NCBI RefSeq assembly: GCF_017654505.1
Contig: NC_054536.1
Span: 27,610,512-27,674,511 of the forward strand
Length of the DNA: 64,000 bases
Direction: 5' to 3'
Origin: Polyodon spathula
Lineage: Eukaryota; Chordata; Actinopteri; Acipenseriformes; Polyodontidae
Part shown: one piece after another, positions 1 to 12,678 of the stretch
Numbering within the stretch: the stretch's first letter is position 1
Layout of the letters: each line of letters opens with the position of its first letter
The notes under the pieces: model-generated
Database searches by the model: none
Seen by the model: the letters and a program-made list of their open reading frames with translations, nothing else
What the model was told of the DNA's origin: nothing
Program-made: the position numbers and the translations under genes

Positions 1-3000
1 AAAATATACAGACTGAAATATAGGCAACATACAATCAATTCAGTGAAAAGCAAAGTAAATTATAAAAATAATCATAGTGAACAAAATAAATAAAACTGTG
101 AAAACAAACAAACTAATTACAGGTGCATACCAATTACATTCAATCCAACATGTTAAAAGGCACACTTATTATATCACCACTACCTGCCTGGGTATATGTG
201 CTTTCATGCACCATCATTTGCTTCTGTGAACATGTGAAGTGTAAAAAAGCAATAATGTCTAAGATAGGAGGCACAGCACAACAAAAATTTTAGTATCCTA
301 TTATTTCCATTCAAACACACATTTGCTTTACTAATAAAACCATATGCTTGTAATTAAGGGAGCAGTTTAAAATTATAGCCTGTTAGCACTAGATTTTGTC
401 TCTGACAGTTGCTTAGGAACAGGCTAATCTTCTGTGGAACTTGAAGAAAAGTCTATGAGATTTATATACAAAAACAGAAAATCACTGTTTTACAACCTGT
501 TCAGCACAATGGGAGAACATTGCAGACACAAATGTATTTTCTTTCTTTTAGTACTCCAGTCATTTTTGAGGGAATAGAAATGCAAATATACCCAAAGGGT
601 AAAGGATTTAAATAATTTTGGTGCAGTTGCATACGTAATTTAATTTAAAACAGAATAATACATGACATACTAGTCTTTAAGCATAAAAGATAGCTTGAAG
701 AATTTAAAGAAAATTCATCCATAACTGCAAACACTCAATTATAAAATCTTTCCTATTACTATAAGCAGTGCTCCAGATAAGCTGCATACTGGGTGTTTTA
801 CGCATTGAAAAAGTATGAATTACGTATATTTAAAAACAAAGCGTAAAGAATACGCTTAGCAGTTTTAGAATATGCATTGCAATTTTGCTGCACAGCTTGC
901 ATTTACATGTTATCAAGGTTCTTGTACTTCACTGGTTTCCGGCGTCTCAATGGCTATGTTTCCATTGGAGCTGTTAATTCGCTAAAAGGAAAAGTTTAAC
1001 GTGTAATGTGTGATTAGCCCAATGGAAACAAGCTTCATTAGAGTAAATGTAGCTCAAAAATACTATAGAGTATAGTATTTGGGAAATTTGATTAGCTAGT
1101 TTGTGCGAATTAAGAAGTATTAATACACATAAATTCAATAGAAACCAGTATCTTCACATACAAAGAAAACACGTGACCGAAAAAAATCTTCACAGACTGC
1201 TTCTGTTTTTTTTTTGAAAACATGACAAGTTCTAAATTAATTAAGTTTTAATTGGGAAGCAGAAGAAACAATGTGTTTTTTACTGTTAATTAAATCATTT
1301 GATATGGCGATTTATATAAAAAAAATAGACAATTAACAGGCTTATCAGTCTAAGTGATACCAGGTGTCTAGTTTGAGAAGCTAATAGGAGTAATAAAAAT
1401 ACACACTAAATAAGCATGAAAAGTGAATAGCATAATAAAGCACACACAGTGATTACATATTCAGTACACAAAGGAAGCCAAACCAAGAGCATATTAACAT
1501 AAAAACTAGGAAAGTAATACATATTGTTTTATTTCTTTATCTGAGCTGACACAGTTGTCAGTTTGTGCTTTGTTTTCAGAAAAAAGGAATAATACAGGTA
1601 TCGGTATTCCGGTCACATTTCTCAATGAACTATCCTTTTTATTTTCAATAAAACAAGGACTATAAAAACGCTAAACACTTACATTATATGCTTGCTTGGT
1701 ACGCAGGAGAACCCCTTTTATCCAATGAAATGACTACAGCCAGGGGGGATAAAAAAACGGGCAAAACAGTTTTGGGGTTTCTAAATATCAGTACAAATTA
1801 AGTTTTTTTGTGAGAATAGGTGGTTATGTTAAAAATGTGTTTTATGCAGCTACTGGCAGCAACAGACTCAAATGCCAGTAAATGCCAGTAAATGCCAGTA
1901 AAAAAAAATAAAATAAAAAAATAAATAAAATTAAAAACCTAACTGCCCCAGAGATACAGAAATAGATATAAAAAAATTGGACAAAAACTGTAGCAATCGT
2001 AATCAGTAATTTCAGTTCACGGTTTTGCATCAATTATATATAACACACATACCAATTATAAGGAGAAGCCCATGCCTAAATTGCTAAAACTACTAAACTG
2101 CCATTTTGAAATCTACTTAATGAAGACTGAGAAACAATTTTGGGCCTTAAACATAAAAACCGTTTATATGTAAAGTATACACAGCCTGTGAATGACTATT
2201 TTCTATGTGTTTGCCCCCGAACAACAATGTAACAACGACTGCAACCAACACCGCCCGTTGTTGAAGGCACCAAATCCAAGCTGTTCCCTTTTGGTCACTT
2301 CTGTCTGATATTAAAGCCCCATTCCTCCATCGCAGGAATGTGATTCTTCAAAATGGCCTGGCCATCATAGATTAAAGGGAGAAAGAGTTTAACTCGTCTT
2401 AGTGGTGAACAGGATGTGAAGTTAAAGAGAAGTACAGTGGCTCCAAATGTCATTTTAATTTATTAATTACATTTCCATTTCTATCTTTCTGGGTTTTGCA
2501 ATATAATGTTTGCGTTCATCATAAAAACGTAATAAGAAATATAATCAATACGTTTAAATGATATTTGAAGCTACTTTCTCATTCTTAATAACCTGTATTT
2601 TATCCCATGCTCAATAATTGGGCCATCTGAGATAATCCCTTCAGGTGTGTCTGAATAGCTCTGACCCTGGAAAAAAATGTTTGAATGTAGAAATCACAAG
2701 AAGTCTGGCCACTGATGCCACTCTCAAGGTCAGTCAGTCATTTAGCAAGACCATGATGTGTTCTTTGAATGGATGTTTTCTCTAGCAAGCTTTAAAAAGT
2801 TTGCTTCACGGCTTCATGGTAAAGAGTACAGGCAGAATTTTCATTGCTTTACTGATTGTGTTTTTTTAATTTTTTTTTTTTTAAAGAAGTTTAAAAAAAG
2901 AGAACCCCTTTTCCTGAAATACCGAAAGGAAGCATTTCTGCAGGATCCTGCTGGCTGAATCAAGGTGTTGTAGTGTTTACCATCTGTCAGCTCCTTCTTG

Positions 3001-3448
3001 GCAGTAATTAGATCACAGCCTCATGCCTCCATGTGGGAACAACAGGGGGATGTCAGACATCGCTCCTTCTCTTCGGACGAAATTTTCATCTTCTCAGCTC
3101 GTTTGGAGCTGCATACCATTAGCACCTGCAGGTGTATGTTTGCTGAGCACTCATGCTGGGCTACAGCAGAGGAGGAAGAAAAAGCACATATGCAAGACTC
3201 GAAACTGTTAATTAGGACCAAGCTTCATTTGAGTGATTTATAACCTGAACCCTCCGCCCCCTTTTTGAAAGTTTATTTTCTAATTTACAGGGATAGGTCA
3301 GTTAGTCATTTATGGGTCTCCATAAGGCTGCTTTGGTGTTCAACATTTTTCTGTGGACTGCCTATTTGAAAAATGCAGTCCAGAGAAAAATAGATTTTTT
3401 TGTGGTATTTCACAGTAAATGCACAGTTAGTTGTAGTAAATTACTGTG
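1..3448. other. AT-rich DNA without recognised genes
   Basis: Apart from the 10-bp tandem repeat at 1871-1900, only short chance open frames are seen. No exon with good splice sites was recognised on either strand. Confidence 0.5.
1871..1900. repeat. Three tandem 10-bp units
   Basis: aatgccagta repeated exactly three times, followed by an A-rich run. Confidence 0.9.
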
Positions 3449-4078
3449 AATGCAACAGGGGGAGATTTTACCTGCGTGGGTCTTCATTGATAATAAGGAG
3501 TCAGACACAGAGCACTGGTGTTTGACACGCTATACTGGTGCGCAGATTTAATAACAAACATGTGCTGGAACTAGGGTACCAACAATGTTAGCCCTAGTGC
3601 GGGATTTAATAAATACAAAAACTCTGTAAAACCTGCTCCAAAAACCTACCACACTACACAAACCCTCACTATACTGGTGTGGGATTAAAATGATTAACCT
3701 ATTTCTAGTGATCCCAGAGTCCTGGCATCCGTCCAGTGACTCCGGCTCTTTCTGGTGGTCCCGACTGGGCAGCGCCTTCACGGCACCGCCTGGGAGTGGA
3801 AGGGTTTCATGCACCTCTGGAGCGAATGCTCTCCTCCTTGGTGTAAACAAACATGGGAGCCTCAGCGTAGCGCATGTTGGTGGTTTAATGGCCTCACAGC
3901 AGCCAGATTCTATGACACGGCCTATTTTTGAACAGACAATCTGCTCCACGTGGTACGGCCCCTAGCCAATAAGGAACTCTTAATCAGCCAAGCCCCAGCC
4001 CGAGTCTCCCTGCTCAATCGGTTGCCTGGCAACGAATCTCCTGTGCCTGCTCAAATTCTTTGTTGTAATAGAAATAAT
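3449..4078 (-). repeat. LTR-like GC-richer repeat block
   Basis: Clearly GC-richer than its surroundings. It contains three diverged internal repeats (ctatactggtgcgcagattta at about 3530, ccctagtgcgggatttaataaa at 3592, ctatactggtgtgggattaaaa at 3669). On the minus strand several TTATTAAAT/TTTATTAAAT signals would lie toward the end. Ends TG...CA and a target duplication were not established. The 133-codon minus frame (3548-3949) is not recognised. Confidence 0.35.
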
Positions 4079-6360
4079 GTTAAATAATGATCTGAGTAAA
4101 AAACAAAAAAAAAAAAAACAAAACAAAAAAAACAATAGACAACCATGCCCACATAATAGGAGTTTGTAAAGTTTTGATATTAAGATGTTCTTAAATACTT
4201 TTTATGTATATATTATTGTATCTTTCTTTCTGTTAAAAATACTATTTATAAAATTGCCTTTATAGGACTAATTGTTATCAGGTTTGCTGTTTTAGTTTTG
4301 AAGTATGCAGCATAGGATATTAAGAGGTTTTAAATGTTAACAATTTAGTATTAGAACAATACATCTACCAAAATATTACAATTGTTAAATATAATATTAT
4401 ATATTAAACATGATATATCTATATTATATATATATAATATTAGATATATATATATATTATACCCTGGACGTATGCTGCCTAATGGAGACATAAATATGGA
4501 AATAATCTGCTTTTGTTTTAGTTATAAAGTCTTACATGGAAAGCGTTCTCCAGAGGAATAAAAAACACAGTTGGTATATTTAATGCACTTTATATTTTTT
4601 GAAATACAAATTGTACTGCCTGTGACACAATGGAGTATGAAAGCAAGCCTGCTTGTCAATCATTTCTGTTGTTATATCGGCACCAAAAATGTATTTTTTT
4701 AAAGCTGCAGTGTGCCACTAACTTGTTCAAATGTGCTCTAAAATGGTATTGAGATGGCTGAGATTCGATATAGTACATTCTTCCACAGTCCAACCTTCCC
4801 TGCATTGATTTATTAAGAAAGGAAATCAAGTTGATTGTCCAGCTCGTTTGTCGTGGCTGGTTCACAACCTGGTGTCCATGAATCAATGAAAAATACAGTA
4901 CATCATAGTGACAGTGTCATGCAAGGTTAAAGAGTTTACTTTTTTATAATTTTAAAGGTTTCAGAGATATTTAATACACCGATTCTTTCAATCTGTCGCC
5001 TCGGGTCTAATCACCAAACAGGAGTGTATATATGTCATGGGAACAGCAAGGCCCATCATGGTTTTTACCATACATATAAATCTGCTTGGGAGGTGATTAG
5101 TCCCGAGGTGACAGACTGAACGCTTTTAACCATCCCAACAAAAAACAGCGAGGTGTATGAGCGGCATCTCCCATGTAGGGGACTAGCGCTAGCCGTGTAC
5201 TTTTATTTCTAGTTTTTTGTACGTTTTATTTAGCTTTTTGTACATTTTAATGTATGACCTCCCTGCGTAACCATTGCTTGTAGTGTCACCTGAGCTGTTT
5301 GTTGTGTAAATAAAACCAGCAAGCCTGTGGGGAGTGTCAACTCCAACCTCCATCTCGATCACAACCAACTCCAATCTTTTCTGTAGAATTATACAGAGAA
5401 ATTCCCTATACTAGAGTTTATGAATTAGCCCCGATACAGAGTAACAGATAAAGTAAAATACTTAGCTATTACCTCCGGACAGTTTGTGTGTGTCAGCCAA
5501 TCTCCTGCATTTTCCAGCTGTGTTGAGTTTCACATTGTAAGACACATACAGTAACCCACAAACCTCACTGAAACCCAAAATAGATACATTCTCCAACCCC
5601 CAAACTCTGTTGCTCATTACTCAGATGAGCTGATAAGATGAGAGAGGGAGAGGAAGAGAGAGAAGGAAAGAGAAAGAGAGACACAGGCAGGTAGACACAC
5701 ACACACAAACAAACTGTGATGCCCACACACGCACAAGCATGGAAATAAAACTCCTATTGCATATGACTTTCACCCACTCCTAGCAACCATTACATGTATT
5801 GCACTAATTCATTTAGTCTATTAAAAGTATATTACAAATACTAAAAGTGTTGTTGTATATTACAAATACTAAAATTGAGTCCAGTAGCTCAGCAAACGCT
5901 TTTGGATCGATGCCCTCTTACAGACATTATGCCAGGTTAAGATGAAAATCAAACCAGACCTTGCATACCAATCCGACCGCGGTGTCTGAGGAAATTTTTC
6001 ATGACTGACAGGAAGACATTATTGCTGGTCTGAAACTTCTTGTCAACAGAGATGTTAAAAAAATATTTTTATTCCATCTCTCAGCATTAAAAAATTGGAG
6101 ACTGAGTTATACTGATTGCCAGTTAAACTTCTTGCACTGGCATAAAATTCTCTGGACTTTGCTGAGGTTTTCTGGACTTATTTCACTGAAATGAATGTCC
6201 ATATTTTGTTTGTTTTAGCCAGTCTTTAAGTACATTAACAGCCTGGGTTGTTGTCACAAGTGACTAAGGTTAGTTTTTGAAAGAAATGTTTTTTGTTTTT
6301 TTTTTGTGACACTAGTAAGGCTTCCAAGCAGAACAGCTGGAATCCTATTGTTCTTCAAAA
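4079..6360. other. AT-rich DNA with hairpin and purine tract
   Basis: Contains an A-rich stretch (about 4099-4135), a palindromic TA-rich block (4385-4460), the hairpin at 4987-5120 and a GA-rich tract (5638-5683). No gene seen. Confidence 0.5.
4987..5120. repeat. 134-bp hairpin with 29-bp arms
   Basis: Left arm ttcaatctgtcgcctcggg continues to 5015; right arm ends at 5120 in cccgaggtgacagactgaa. The arms match with about three mismatches and the core tcgggNctaatcacc is paired. No terminal duplication seen. It may be a short MITE or a structured RNA. Confidence 0.65.

Positions 6361-6429
<69 letters not shown>
6361..6429. repeat. (ATT)n microsatellite
   Basis: 23 uninterrupted trinucleotide units. 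Six-frame open frames here (poly-Asn, poly-Ile) are artefacts. Confidence 0.98.
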
Positions 6430-6432
6430 CCT

Positions 6433-7064
6433 TCTGCCGCAATGGTAAATCTTAAACAGCCCATAAAATAAAAAGCGTTGCTCGCAGAGACTCACAGTTT
6501 GGAACTTTGGTAGATACCTATGGGAAGTTGACCCTGATGCAAAATGAACACATAGGTCACATGGTTTGGCAGCTATGTTGGATTTGTGCAAAATTTGGGT
6601 CATTTTCAAAACTCTTCTCCGAAACCGCTTATGCTAGAGCTCCGAAACTTGCTGTACATGTTTATGAATGGTCAATCTTTAAAAGTTATTCAAAGAAAAA
6701 GTTTTTGTTAATAGCGGCTATAACATCAGAGGTCAAAAGTGAAAGTAGTCGATAACTCCTTATAGAATGCAGGTAGGGCCACTGTTACAATGAAAAACAT
6801 ACAAACCCATATGTGTTCTATCAAAAACAGATATTGTCTGTGACTTTTGACCTCTCATGATAGGATTATCACTGTTGTTATTTCTTATCATCTGCCAAGG
6901 ACTTTAACAGCCCATAAAATGAAAACCGTTGCATGAAATTGCTTGCAGTTTGGTATGGTGGTACATGGTTATGGCTAGTTGACCCTGAAAAAAATGGAGC
7001 GAATAGATCACATGGTTTGGCAGCCATATTGGATTTTGTATTTTTAGTAACTCATTTTGAAGAC
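6433..7064 (+). repeat. Two diverged direct repeats of about 175 bp
   Basis: Copy 1 about 6433-6610 and copy 2 about 6888-7064 share cagcccataaaat, agttgaccctga, atcacatggtttggcag, tattggat and a cattttcaaaac / cattttgaagac end. The motif ctgccaaggacttt occurs at about 6892 and again at about 7166, so the unit may continue. Unit spacing is about 455 bases. Not assigned to a family. Confidence 0.75.
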
Positions 7065-7157
7065 ACTAAAACAACAAAAACCATGGCTGCTATTGCCCTC
7101 ACACTTCTGACATATGTTGAGGAGGGGAGTGCAATTACACATATCACATGACGTGAC

Positions 7158-7690
7158 ACATAGCTGCCAAGGACTTTGAGACATTCTTTGGATAGAAAGA
7201 GAGCCTGCCTCTCAGTTTTAATGGGTGCATGTGAGTTTTGGGGCTTTGTAAGCAAAGAGGAACGGGTCGTTCGGTCATGGAGGTCCGCAGGCTTGGCTGG
7301 GACTAGGATACTGTCTGGTTGGATTTCATAATTGCTAGCTTGCTGCTAGAGTTATTTTGTTTTTATATAGATATATGTATATTGGACGTAATATTACTAA
7401 CCTGTAGCCAACAGTTATTAGATCACCTGTATTAAAAGCATTATGTTATACCAATAGAGGGGCCGCTGAGGTGTGTGGGGTTGTAAATTGGTGTTAATTG
7501 AGCATTTAGTTAGGGCCCTAGTGGTGTGCTGAGGTACACATACATATATATACATTTATGATTCATGTTTTCTAGTCCATTTGGTAGTTTTGTTATAAGG
7601 TTGTTTCATTGATGCGTGGGAACTCTGTAATAAAGTGGATTGAGATTTTACTTACCTGGTGTGTGGTCTTTGGTTGTTTGTCTTGGGGGT
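7158..7690 (+). repeat. Possible LTR or LINE 3' end fragment
   Basis: The GC-richer start (gaacgggtcgttcggtcatgg, about 7258) and the later aataaagtgg at about 7630, followed by a GT-rich stretch, resemble a polyadenylation region. No paired termini were found. Low certainty. Confidence 0.2.
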
Positions 7691-8458
7691 TGGGGCGAGC
7701 AACATGGAATCCAAAGAACCTGTGGGGAAGGGGGAGAATAAAATAAATAGTGCTGGCCATTTTGATCAGTATAGTTGTTGATCAGTATCAGTTTGTGGCA
7801 TTGCCATTTTTTAAATTGTTTTTTCATCTTTGTTTTCGTCTACTGTATTTAATTTAATTGTGCCTGATTAAATCTTCTATGTCTACTGTTGAAAGTTACT
7901 GTAGCACCTTTTTTTTTAAGGTGTACTACTGTCTTTACTGGAAAGTTGGTGCTGTACCAATTCTCTAGTTTTATCTCCAAATGTATTGAAGAAAATGGGT
8001 GGAATGTCGCTCATTTTGTGGCAGTGGTTTTATAACTAATAAATGTCATTTGTCATGGAATTTTGTGATCGAATTTATAATGTGGTGTGTATTGATTTAT
8101 AGTGTGAAGTGGCTCATTAGTATACAACCATGTGTATACTAATGATTTCAGATTCAGATTTTTCCTTTTCTGTTAATTTGTCATCCAGCCATAGTCATTC
8201 TGTTATTAAGGTGGACTTATGCAAAGACAAATAACTAGACATAGTTTCTATATTTTTGTATAAGCAAATTAACTTATTTTTCTATATACTAAACAAAAAA
8301 TACCCGATTTAACACATAGAGACTAAGTACAGTACAAAAGTACATCGTTTTATAGTTACTACACTGGCAAGTTGCTACATGTTGACATTTATTACAGTTG
8401 CTCTGGTAGGCCCCACAGTTCAATATATTATTTGCACATCCAAATTAAGCTAAAATAG

Positions 8459-8460
<2 letters not shown>

Positions 8461-8502
<42 letters not shown>

Positions 8503-8504
8503 TT
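8461..8504. repeat. (TTTA)n microsatellite
   Basis: About 11 tetranucleotide units. Confidence 0.97.
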
Positions 8505-9443
8505 ATCTTTTCAATTTATTTTTTATTATTTTATTTTATTTTACCTATTACAATATCATTTTTTTTTTTATTTTATTGCAGATGCTCTTACCCAGGGTGC
8601 CTTATAGTTGTATACAAAAAATACATATGAATTACAGTACAATTAACAGCAAAAGCAATATACTGATTTACTATTTAAATAATGGCTATTTTAGACAGTG
8701 GCGCTGCAGAGTGACTATGTGACTAAAGGGATGTTTAGCCTATCTGTTTGTCAGTAATCCCTGTGGTACCTGAGTTTTGCACAAGCCCATCTGATCACTA
8801 ATGGGTACATTTACATGTAAACCCTGTGGCTCTGCTTGGGGCCAACAAAAAATGATCTCATAGTAAGAAACATGCACAGCCATGTTTGATGGGGATATGC
8901 TACTAACAATTTCTGAGGAGAGATGCTCAAAATAATTTCCATGCTAAAAATGCATATACAAACCTACATAAATTATTCAAAGTAATGGGAATATTAAAGA
9001 AAACGAAGGTAAGCTCTGTGAAAAGATACAGCATGTTTCACTCATGCAGCTCAGTCTCACAGATACAGGGGACAGCAGTGTCGGATCCATTCTCTTTTTC
9101 ATTCACTGCAAATTCCATAGCATCCAGCTCTGTTATTCTCTTTTCAGCACCCCCTCAGCACTCAATTACATTGTTCAGTGCTTTAGCTCCTATAAAACTT
9201 AATTTGATCTATTGCACTCTCCTATTTAAAGGACAGTTTATCAATCACTAAGCATTTCTGAAGAAGACATTACTCCAAAAATAGCACCTTCTACCACCTG
9301 AGCTGTTAACAGCTCTAGCCCTTTCCTCCACAGTTACCATTTACCTAATCATAAAAGATTGTAGACTTTAACGTTTGCATTTGTGCCACCAGTGGCAGGC
9401 TTTTCAAGTATTCAATGGGAGGTAAGGAAGACAATAGTATGGA

Positions 9444-9444
<1 letters not shown>

Positions 9445-9528
<84 letters not shown>
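9445..9528. repeat. (TA)n(CA)n compound microsatellite
   Basis: About 35 TA units followed by about 7 CA units. Confidence 0.97.
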
Positions 9529-11577
9529 ATACTTTTGTGATGGGGTAATGAGATCTTGTCATGGCTTTCTGTCATGTTTTTAGCAGACTCGGAGCAGAAT
9601 TATGCTTATAAACAAACCCAGCAAGCACATGCTGACAGAAGGCAATTGTGGTTAATATGACAATTCACTGAATTAATTAATTAATTGATGGGGCTGTACA
9701 AATTCTTTATTGTAAATTAAAGCATCATCTGCTTCAAAAAGAAAGGTTAAAGAGCCACTTGGAATAAATTTAAACCCGTTAATAACAAAAAATGTTAGTG
9801 ATTTTGGATCAAAAGAAAGGATGGTATATTTGTATTGCTTTGCAGCTTTTTCAATCGGTTCAAATGACATACACCTACACCTTATGGGATGGCAGTGAAA
9901 AGTCCCAAAAGAAGAATGCCGATTAACAATACTGTGCTAAAATTACTACACGCTCTTCAACCAAGGACCAGAGCACAGAGAGCTCGGGAGACACTGTCCA
10001 CCTTGCTATGATTTTCCTACAGATTGTTCTTGGAAATATGCTGGATAGCCACGTTTTCCTACACTTGACAATTTTGCCATGAATATGTTGGCTTTGCCAC
10101 AGTACTGCAAAATTAGAACACATTTTTGCTTCAATGAACCTTGTAAAAACAGATCAACTGCCACAGGCATTCTGGGTGGAATTCTGACTATCAAGACTGC
10201 TGTTAAAAACAGCACCAGCTTCAGACCAACGAAGCAAACAATCTAGTATGCAGATGTGTCCATGTATGACTGTAGTAAGTAAATAAGACTTGTAAGTACA
10301 TACAAATAGCCTATTTTATAATGTATTTTTTCTTTTATTTAAATGATATCAATAAAAAAGGGCCACTGTAAGTCTGTATGTCAGTAAAAAACAGCGGTTA
10401 AGATCTGCAGTTCAGTTAAAATGTTCCCAGTTTGCTCTTTAGTTATGGGCATGGGGTACATGTATATATGTCAGGAAGAGGTTCAAGGCAGGGGATACTG
10501 TCTTTGTATTTATTGGTATTGAAAATGCAGTGATTAAAAGAAGGCTGCTAGCAAATCAAACTGTTTGTAGAAGATTTCTAATTTGATGAGGGAAGGAAGG
10601 AGATTGAGGGCAAATGAGGGTTAAACAACAAGGTAACAGAAATATGAAAGCATTATGTAGGACTGTTGCTAAGATACTAATTTAAAATGTAAATGTCTCA
10701 AAGTACTGATCATACAAGCTTGTTAGCTGTCAAATATAAAGTAACTCAGATTTAACAAAAGAAAAGTAACATCATTTGTGGCTCTCTGAAAATAAAAGGT
10801 TGTTTGAGTTTCTTTTTTTTCTATTGACTGTCCTGGACCTCAGAAAGGTGGTGGTTATTTGCACAAGTACTGTAATTAAATTTCCGTTTCAACTCAGCTG
10901 CTATTTATTCGTTGAGATGTGGCATTTAATGTAATGTATTTCAGATTTAGTTTGAAGAGTATACTGTACTTGCAACTTCAAATGTCATTTTAAATTAATT
11001 TGTACATTTTTCTTACTATTTGGGGTTATGTTTCTCTTATTGTCATGTATCTCTAAATATAGCTTGCCTGGCTTTGAGCTGCTTAGATGTTGTCTGGAAA
11101 ATTCAAATTGCCTGGCACCGACCTCATTACATTCAAATCATGTGACAATCATGGGGTGTCCATACGGGGCAGTTTTCACGTGAAATGATGATGCACGTGC
11201 ACGTTAGGGAGAATTGCTTGTGTAAATCAGGTTTGTAGCTCAAAGCAAAACAAAATGCAAGGGAGCAGGTCAGTTGTTACTGTGGATTCCAAGGTGGCAG
11301 AAAGTAAGTGGCTGATGAGAGCTTTTACGGTTAGCAGTGGTGTGGTTCACCTTCATGATAATGCGGGCGGCTTTTTTATTATTGTGTTTTGCTGTGTGTG
11401 CTCTGTCATGTTGTATACCTCTTGTGTTCTGTATAAAACCACTTACCATGAACTGTGTTATGCGCTTGTTATAGTATTAAAGCAGCTGTTTGTGAATACC
11501 CTTGCTGTAAAAACTACGCTAAAGTTAAACACGAAGAGCAAGTGAGCTGCTTGCTAAATGTCTGTAACTGAATTCCC

Positions 11578-11760
11578 TTGCTTTTGATCCCAGCTATGTC
11601 CAAAGACAATGCGTGTCCGCCTTCCACTCAAAAAGAAACCCAGGCATTAATAAGTACAGTTGTTGACTTGGATGTGTTGAGCCAGCTCGATTGCCCGAAA
11701 CAGCGTAACAAGCATGTGTACCAACAGGTGGTTGATGCCCTCTCAGAAAGAGAGTATTAA
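11578..11760 (+). pseudogene. Myb/SANT-like DNA-binding domain fragment
   Basis: A 60-codon frame. From the ATG at 11596 it reads MSKDNACPP, then ETQALIS...LDVLSQLD, KQRNKHVYQQVVDALSEREY, then a stop. The NKHVYxxVxxALxExxY pattern is typical of the Myb/SANT-like domain found in ZSCAN29-like proteins and in the second protein of PIF/Harbinger transposons. The third helix (usually RTWEQCRxKxxxL) is missing. A good acceptor-like stretch (cccttgcttttgatcccag) ends two bases before the ATG, and a possible donor gtatta lies within the last codons, so it may be an exon rather than a broken gene. Function unknown. Confidence 0.55.
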
Positions 11761-11879
11761 TATTGAGCGCTTAATTTGAAACTACAGCATTAAACACAAA
11801 TGCTTTTAAGTGAGGAATATATGAGAAAAATGTAAAATCTTAACACTGTCTTTCATTATGCACAGCAATGTATATTGCA

Positions 11880-12368
11880 CAGTTTTAAACCACGGGTTAC
11901 AATCCCAAAATAATAAACAAAGTGCAACGTGCAAGTAGTGAAATAATATTTATTAGTGCACAGTGGTGAAGTGTTGTCCGAGTTGGTGCTGGACTTAAGC
12001 GACAGCACCCGGTACATGTTAGCCGTCTAATAAGAACAAACGAGTACAATTAGAAATGACAAAACAAACAAACACTAAACACTCACGGTTACTTTTTATT
12101 TTCCTTCAGCGGTTCTCTCTCAACCATAACAAAGGAGCAGATCGCTTAGCCATGTCCCCTTTTGTACTGTCAGTCCCACCCCCTTGATTAGCGAGTGCAA
12201 CCGTTTCTCCTCCAATCCGCTGTTGCCACATCGCTTCCCTTCTGGGGTGATGACTTGGTGTACTGTGGCTTCGCCCCCTTTCTAGATGGCTGAGTTCCAA
12301 CTTTCCCTAGAATTAATTTTCAGACCATCTAGTCCGGGGCACACTTCCCTTTACAAAGCATCCTCACA
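11880..12368 (-). repeat. Probable 3' LTR of the decayed Gmr1-like element
   Basis: It lies directly downstream of the RNase H on the minus strand. The minus-strand start, TGTGAGGATGC (12368 downward), and the flanking block AAATCTCCCTCC match the corresponding part of the repeats at 18151-18897 and 59541-60267. The outer end is not clear; 11880 is an estimate. Its sequence is clearly different from the LTR of the intact element. Confidence 0.45.
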
Positions 12369-12396
12369 GGTCTGGAGGGAGATTTATAATCAAGAT

Positions 12397-12678
12397 TCAT
12401 TCCCAGAAAAAATTATCTGCATTTTGGCGGTCTTTCCCTATACGGTGAATCATATGATACATGAAGGGCTGCAATGCCAGATACCACCAAGTTATCCGAG
12501 CATTGGTGTCCTTCATTGTGCTTAACCACTTGAGTGGTACGTGGTCTGTGATGAGATCTAATGAATGTCCCAGCAGGTAACATTGTAAAGAGTGAGTAAC
12601 CCATTTAATGGCCAAACACTCCTTTTCGACCATGGAGTAGTTGCGCTCCCGGGGGATCATCTTTTTACTGAGGTGCAT
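12397..12678 (-). pseudogene. RNase H fragment of the decayed Gmr1-like element
   Basis: 93 codons containing IPRERNYSMVEKECLAIKW, LITDHVPLKWL, NARITWWYLALQPF and a final QNADNFFWE, aligned in order with the RNase H of the intact copy. The first catalytic aspartate region (TDASQTGLGAV in the intact copy) is damaged upstream, around 12700, where HTNPKGRR is read instead. Confidence 0.87.

Larger units (their letters stand above)
7691..11577. other. No recognised gene
   Basis: Holds the TTTA and TA/CA microsatellites. Frames at 9923-10215 (-) and 11255-11545 (+) are open for 66-96 codons but have no motif I recognise. Confidence 0.45.

Noticed and set aside
3548..3965. Open frames of 133 (-) and 91 (+) codons in the GC-richer block
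   Set aside because: They overlap on opposite strands, match no motif I know, and the block looks like a repeat.
9345..9583. Tyr/Ile-rich open frames
   Set aside because: They are translations of the (TA)n(CA)n microsatellite.
12286..12525. Plus-strand frame over the RNase H relic
   Set aside because: Shadow of the minus-strand Gmr1-like pol remnant and its LTR.
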